Shown piece by piece: positions 58,761 to 64,000 of a DNA stretch of 64,000 bases; the first letter of the stretch is position 1, and each line of letters opens with the position of its first letter. The notes under the pieces are model-generated. The model did not search any database. It was not told the DNA's origin and saw nothing but the letters and a program-made list of their open reading frames with translations. Source of the DNA: Ooceraea biroi (Eukaryota; Arthropoda; Insecta; Hymenoptera; Formicidae); assembly GCF_003672135.1 (NCBI RefSeq), contig NC_039506.1, forward strand, positions 20,368,497 to 20,432,496, given 5' to 3'. A program made the translations under genes and the position numbers.

Positions 58761-59804
58761 CATCCCAGATAACACACAATATTCTATGAATATTCTATAT
58801 AGCTTCGAATATACTTCTTTGAGAATATTCTCAAAGAAATCATCCATACACATTTGTAGAATATCCTTATTTATAAAGAATAGTCTATAAATCTGCCCAC
58901 AACATTTAAAATATCAGTAATACGAATATATCCTTTACATATTCTATAAATGTTCACAGAATATTCAAATGTATTGAAAATGTAGATGGCGTTCAGAAAG
59001 CACAGGAAATACCAACTCATAACCTAATCTCTTTTTCGTTTCACTTTCATGTGGAGCACTGGCGAATTACCATACGCAAATTGGCGACAAATTATTTTAC
59101 GTGTTCATATATAGTGTTCATTTTGCAAGTGTTCAAGTGTTCATGTTTGAAATATATACTATGTATATAAATTATATTTATTTTTCCATCATTGATCAGT
59201 TAGATGCAAATACATATGTTGATAAAAAAAGATAAAAAATAACATCAAAATATGTTTCATCATGTTATATATAAGTCATCCTATACATAAGTTGTAATAT
59301 ACTAATTTAGTTGTGAATTTATATATACATATATTATAAATAATCAATTGCAATCTATCCTATATCATAATTATTTTTATTATATGTATATGATAAAACA
59401 TATTTTGTTGTTTTCATTAAGGCTGCGTCCCAAAATTCACTGTCAGTACTGGAAATCTATAATTTATGTCACGTATACTATATATTATACTATATAAGTA
59501 TATGTGACATACACTATAGATTTTCAGTACTGACAGTGAATTTTGGAAGAACGCAGCCTGAATATAATTCAATTGTAGAATATTCTGTAAATGTTCTTTA
59601 GATTGTACTAAACAGCTTCTATGAATATTCTTGAAATATGCGAAAGAATATTCTTTGGATCTATCTAGAATATTTAAATTGTTCTCATTTCAACATTTTA
59701 TGTAGATTTATAGAATGTCTTCTAGTACATTTTTAGAATATTCTTAATATTCTCGACGCATATTCATTGAATGTTCATAGAAAGTGTTTGTGTTATCTGG
59801 GATG
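58761..59804. mobile_element. 1.04-kb inverted-repeat element rich in GAATATTC
   Basis: The ends CATCCCAGATAACACA and TGTGTTATCTGGGATG are inverted copies. The element is absent from the paralogous UGT3 upstream region. Exact GAATATTC occurs at 58788, 58823, 58959, 59578, 59623, 59646 and 59736, with near matches such as GAATGTTC at 59769. It has no coding capacity. A second MITE is nested at 59421-59558. The superfamily is not assigned. Confidence 0.75.
59421..59558. mobile_element. Nested 138-bp MITE, GGCTGCGT ends
   Basis: GGCTGCGTCCCAAAATTCAC on the left pairs with an inverted copy on the right that ends ACGCAGCC, and pairing extends through CTGTCAGTACTG. It lies inside the 58761-59804 element and shares its terminal motif with the MITE at 8692-8799. 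Confidence 0.8.
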
Positions 59805-59928
59805 TTTTGCAAAACATGATTAACATATGATTAGTATATAAATAACTCATTTGCATCGATTATACTAGTTTTCCTTCATTTAACATAAAACAACAAATTT
59901 TCGTTTCGTAATGATTCTTGGACGATTA

Positions 59929-59935
59929 TTTATAT
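59929..59935 (+). promoter_or_regulatory. TATA-like element of UGT6
   Basis: TTTATAT followed by CAGTCCCC, as in UGT3. The 100-base upstream block is almost identical between UGT3 and UGT6. Confidence 0.5.
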
Positions 59936-59977
59936 CAGTCCCCATAACTAAAGAGCGGTAGTTTTCGGAAACGCAAA

Positions 59978-62001
59978 ATGCGGGCGGTGGTTTACGTACT
60001 ATATGTGATTTTGTTCTTACTGTCGTTGTCGGCGAATGCCGGCAGGATTCTTAGCCTTTCGGTCGTACCTTTTCTTAGTCATCAATTAATTCACCGTACG
60101 TTAAATTTAGCCTTACACAAACGCGGGCACGAATTGGTGATCGTCACAACGGCTCCATTAAAGGATCCGACATTAAAGAATTACACAGAAATTGACGTAT
60201 CGTACGGTTTTTCAATAATCACGGAGTACAACGACGCAAAATGGAAAATATCGCAGATGGAATCGTGCAGACAGGTGTTTACAATAACAACCGAGTTCAT
60301 GGGAACAATTTGGGATAATCCTGAATTCAAGAAGATTTACAGACGCGACAGCGGCGAGAAATTCGACGCGATTATGATAGAACCGATAAGCGACCTGTCG
60401 CTATATAGTATGGCGCACAGATTTAACGCTCCCCTCATAGGTGAGATTTGCAGATTGAAAAGAAGAATAATTTATTTCTTAAAAGAAATATCTGTCTTAA
60501 GATTGCCCTAAAATCTGTCTGACAACCAAGACAGAAACCTGAAACTGATCTTGATCCATTGCGCAGGACTCACGCCTATGGGTTTTCATAATTTTCAACG
60601 ATATATCTTCGCTAGTCCTATGCTTCCGTCACACCCGTCAAATTGGGAAGTTAATACGCTAGTCGAGGGATACCCGTCGTTTTGGCAAAGACTGCAAAAT
60701 TTCATCGACGTGTGGGGATACCTGTATGCCTGGTCACACCATGTGGTCATGGCACGGAAAAGGGTTGAGAAATACTTTGGAAGTGACACGCCGGACCCCA
60801 TGGACATAGCAAAAAATATGAGCATCGTACTGGTCAATGAAAACCCGCTATTCGCGTATGCCAGACCGGAGCAGCCAAATGTGATATATTTTTCCGGTTC
60901 TCAGATACAGAAAACACCCCCAACGCTGCCAAAAGTATGTAACTGCTCAAACGATTATTATCTTGCGTGAAATCTCACGTTAAATCCAATATATCCAACA
61001 CTTATTGCCAATTTTCGCAATGAACTAATACGTAAAACTTGTGATTAATTTGCATTGATGACGAAGGACTTGAGACGATTCCTTGATGACGCGACGAAAG
61101 GATTTATTTACGTAAGTCTTGGAACTACTGTCAGCTGTCACAACTTGCCAACAGAAATTATGGGCAATTTCATTGAAGTATTTTCGAAATTACCTTTTAA
61201 AATAGTTTGGAAATACGAGTGCGACGAATTCCCAGGAAAGCTCGACAATATATTTATCTCAAAATGGTTTCCGCAACAGGGCATACTCGGTAAAATTAAA
61301 AGTGTAAAAGTATTATGCAATATTCAAATGCCGAGCTGATCATTTATTTTTGCGAGACGCTGCATTGATTGTCTTATTTCTTGCAGCTCATCCCAATATC
61401 AGACTGTTTATTTATCAGGGTGGATTGCATAGTACTGAGGAAGCTGTCCATTATGCGGTCCCACTTTTAGGACTTCCCATTATGTTCGAACAGGCAAGTC
61501 GAATTCAACGATTGGCCTCATTAGGGGCGGCGATTTTTCTCAAATTAAACGAATTAAGCAAGGAACGCCTTAACACGGCCATTCATCAGATTTTGAACGA
61601 TAAAAGGTACTCACACCTAACCAAGTTGAAAATTTGACTAAGTAGGCTAAGTAGACTAAGTAGATTTCTCAATTTGACGTGTGTTCAGCTATAAAGAACG
61701 AATGGCATATCTAAGCAAGCTGTCCAAGGATCAACCGTACGACAGTTTTGAGAACGCCATATGGTGGATAGAATACGTAATGCGTCACAAAGGGATAAGT
61801 CACCTGCGATTCAGCGAAAGCGACAAGCCATGGTATCAACGATACGATATGGACATCATTGGATTTCTTGCTGTTATAGCATTCATCATGTCCCTTATTT
61901 TTCTTTACACTCTATTTCGTATTTTACGTTTTTGTTACGGCTATTATCACCTCCTCTATAAGAATGTTCAGTATCCGAACACTAAATTAAAGATGCAATA
62001 A
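59978..62001 (+). CDS. UGT6, UDP-glycosyltransferase (5 exons)
   Basis: Exons: 59978-60440, 60567-60934, 61067-61289, 61387-61606 and 61689-62001 (528 residues). All introns are GT-AG with phases 1, 0, 1, 2. A signal peptide covers about residues 1-21, and H35 lies in PFLSHQ. The signature reads WFPQQG, IYQGGLHSTEE and LPIMFEQ. A membrane helix in exon 5 precedes a tail ending KLKMQ (K-x-K-x-x). From promoter to exon 3 it is nearly identical to UGT3 but has the normal exon 3 acceptor, so it serves as the reference for the UGT3 lesion. Its exon 5 is closer to UGT4. Expected activity: UDP-sugar conjugation of small lipophilic compounds at the ER; the acceptor is unknown. Confidence 0.93.
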
Positions 62002-62286
62002 TATCTGCGTTTGTAATCGTACTGGTCTGATTAAACTGTTTTTGACAAATGTGCTATATGTATTACTTTAAATCGTTTCAAATCATATAGAAATCTTGAA
62101 ATAAATATAATAGCTTGATGAGAATATTTATGGAACAGATTGAATATTCATTGAATTGTAATGGAACAGTCGGCGCATCGATTTTTTTAAATTATGTGCG
62201 GAATATGTGTGCATGCCTTTGGGCACAGTGCGCGGAAATAAATGATAGTTAATATGGAGTCGGTCTGAAAAATGACGGTGCTGTCA
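62002..62286. other. UGT6 3' flank
   Basis: Paralogous to the UGT4 3' flank up to GTCGGTCTGAAAAATGAC, where it joins the relic below. No gene seen. Confidence 0.6.
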
Positions 62287-62376
62287 TCTATGTGATGCGT
62301 CACAAAGGGATAAGTCACCTGCAATTCAGCGAAAGAGAAAAAATCTAGTATCAATGTTACCATGTGGACGTCATTC
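62287..62376 (+). pseudogene. UGT last-exon fragment
   Basis: About 90 bases match exon 5 of the intact copies around the VMRHKGISHL segment. They then diverge, with an in-frame TAG where the others encode PWYQR. The fragment joins directly to the UGT6 3' flank, suggesting non-homologous recombination at the edge of the array. Confidence 0.8.
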
Positions 62377-64000
62377 TTCTCCACGGTCACTATTTACAGC
62401 GGCATGCATAACGGTATTCGTTACTTTCCGGATTTTCCAAACTCTACAGCTTGTTTTTCAAAAATAGTACGATCTGACTTTGATATTAAAAAACTCCAGA
62501 TTCTCCAGATTCACAAACAAGATATTGAATTGAACTAACATTCAAACTTGTCCATGAATTATGCCTGTACTTCACGCGTATCAAGGATAAAATTATTCTT
62601 TGGACAGCATTATACTAGAGTGTACGTTCTTCAATATTTTCGTCATATATTCGTATTTCTGCTCTCTTCGTGAATATCGCGAATTTGTGATGTTTCCTTA
62701 TCGCGGGCATGCAAACGCCACTCTTCATTTTTCATAATTTGCAACGCGAATTATTTTGACTAATGCAGCGGGAATTGACGTCGAGAAGTTCCATTGTGCG
62801 AAGGTATTATTAACATTAAACTGTGCCGGAATTTCATTACGTAGTGCCAAATAAGCGCATTCACGAGTGGCGTACACCTCCCGCCTGCTAGTATAAGCCT
62901 TCCAAGTTAACCAGCAGTATGACGAAGTTACATGATTATCCCACTTTGTATAACACACGTATAAAATGCACGTGGAACATCACCGAGCACGCTGGAATTA
63001 GTTCAAGCTCTTTACGTTAATATTATAGACGTGCGTACAAATCGCGTGCAAAACGCGACTAATGCAAACTACAAACAATCCTTAATCACGATTTGCGAGA
63101 CGAGACGATTCCGCAATATTGTCACACCGGCAACGGCAACCACTTATTGTCATTCGTAATATACGTGCGAACCCCATTACAGTTTTCAAAAAGTTATCGT
63201 ATTCTTCGCAGAGTACCGTTATTAATTTCACGTTAAGCACAGATCCATTTCTCGTTACCGCGCGCGCCGTAATAGGTGCGATGGCAATAAAGTTTGTAAC
63301 AAGACGACGGGAAAGCCAAGTTTGCCCGGCCATCGCCGGGGCGATGGGTTCGAGTAAACAGAAAAGCAGTTTTCACACGGCGAACCAAGTGATCCCGGGA
63401 TCGACGTGCGATCGGTCGATCGGAGAAGAGCTCGCCGTGGAAGCGGTTCGCCGGATACGCTACGCGGAGCGGAGCTTTGGCTTTCTATCGCGGCGCGACG
63501 AGGGAGAACGTGTCATCTTTCAGTAACCGTACCCCCAAAGTGTCCCCGGACTCATCAGCCGCAGTAACACTGGGGGCTTACTCGACGCAGCCGACTTAAC
63601 ACGAGCTCGGTGGAAACTTGGCGCGAAGTAGATTACCATACCGCACCGTCCGCACTGTATCTACGACATACGCAGCAACGCCGACGAGGATGACGACGAC
63701 GAGGCACGTACAAGATGACGACAGTCCAAGTGCTTCACGGGATTTCGGAATTAACGTGCGCGCGGTGCGCTCCTTTATGAAACTCGACGAGGGTAAGCGC
63801 CAAGTGCGCGTATCGCTAATCGCGATGGAAGTGTAGACAAATCTGATCGCGATCACGATCGCGAGCTGCCCGCTGAGGAATTCATGATGAATGCCTGGAT
63901 TAAAATTGAGAAATATAAAGAAAACTTTTTAGTATGATAAATACTTGATGATTCGACGATTTTTATTAATATCGCATCGCAGAGATCGCTCGAATATGCT
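62377..64000. other. CpG-rich flank without recognised genes
   Basis: Composition returns to CpG-rich from about 62.7 kb. A 135-codon frame at 63119-63526 has no motif I recognise and is probably chance. Confidence 0.45.

Noticed and set aside
63119..63526. 135-codon open frame near the right end
   Set aside because: No motif or family resemblance, and no splice or promoter context supporting it.

Overview
The window looks like nuclear DNA of an insect, most likely an ant or other hymenopteran. It has spliced genes with short GT-AG introns, a tandem family of insect-type UDP-glycosyltransferases (UGTs), a Copia retrotransposon primed from initiator tRNA-Met, TA-flanked Tc1/mariner-type elements, CT/GA microsatellites, and long CpG-rich non-coding stretches. 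The host assignment is inference from these features. No species can be named.

Layout. 1 to about 30.0 kb: CpG-rich DNA with no gene I can recognise, only microsatellites, small tandem repeats, hairpins and one palindromic MITE (8692-8799). About 30.1-62.4 kb: an AT-rich block holding five full-length UGT genes on the + strand (UGT1 30138-32614, UGT2 34921-37008, UGT3 37735-39756, UGT4 40483-42614, UGT6 59978-62001), one decayed gene (psi-UGT5 about 47233-49335) and two last-exon relics (33722-34180, 62287-62376). About 62.6-64.0 kb: CpG-rich DNA again, with no recognised gene. Labels UGT1-UGT6 are mine and give order only.

All intact UGTs share one five-exon architecture (about 463-514, 365-371, 223, 220 and 307-313 coding bases; intron phases 1, 0, 1, 2). 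Each encodes a signal peptide, an SHQ catalytic-His motif, a W-x-P-(Q/H) plus IYQGG donor-binding signature, one C-terminal membrane helix and a short lysine-rich cytosolic tail. They would act in the ER membrane, conjugating small lipophilic molecules with UDP-sugars (detoxification, pigment, hormone or odorant clearance). UGT3 is intact except for one extra G at the exon 3 acceptor, which shifts the frame. Blocks of near identity show gene conversion or unequal crossing-over among the copies.

Two large transposon nests interrupt the array. At 43103-47013 an outer TA-flanked inverted-repeat element contains three further TA-flanked elements in a row, one of them a mariner-type transposon with a broken transposase. 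At 49860-58741 an insertion carrying a SAM-like coding fragment was split by a 6-kb Copia element, which was itself split in its RNase H region by a 1428-bp solo LTR of another retroelement. A further 1.04-kb inverted-repeat element just upstream of UGT6 carries at least seven GAATATTC palindromes (heat-shock-element-like) and a nested MITE. Because the UGT intergenic regions are paralogous, several insertions can be compared with empty sites inside the same window.
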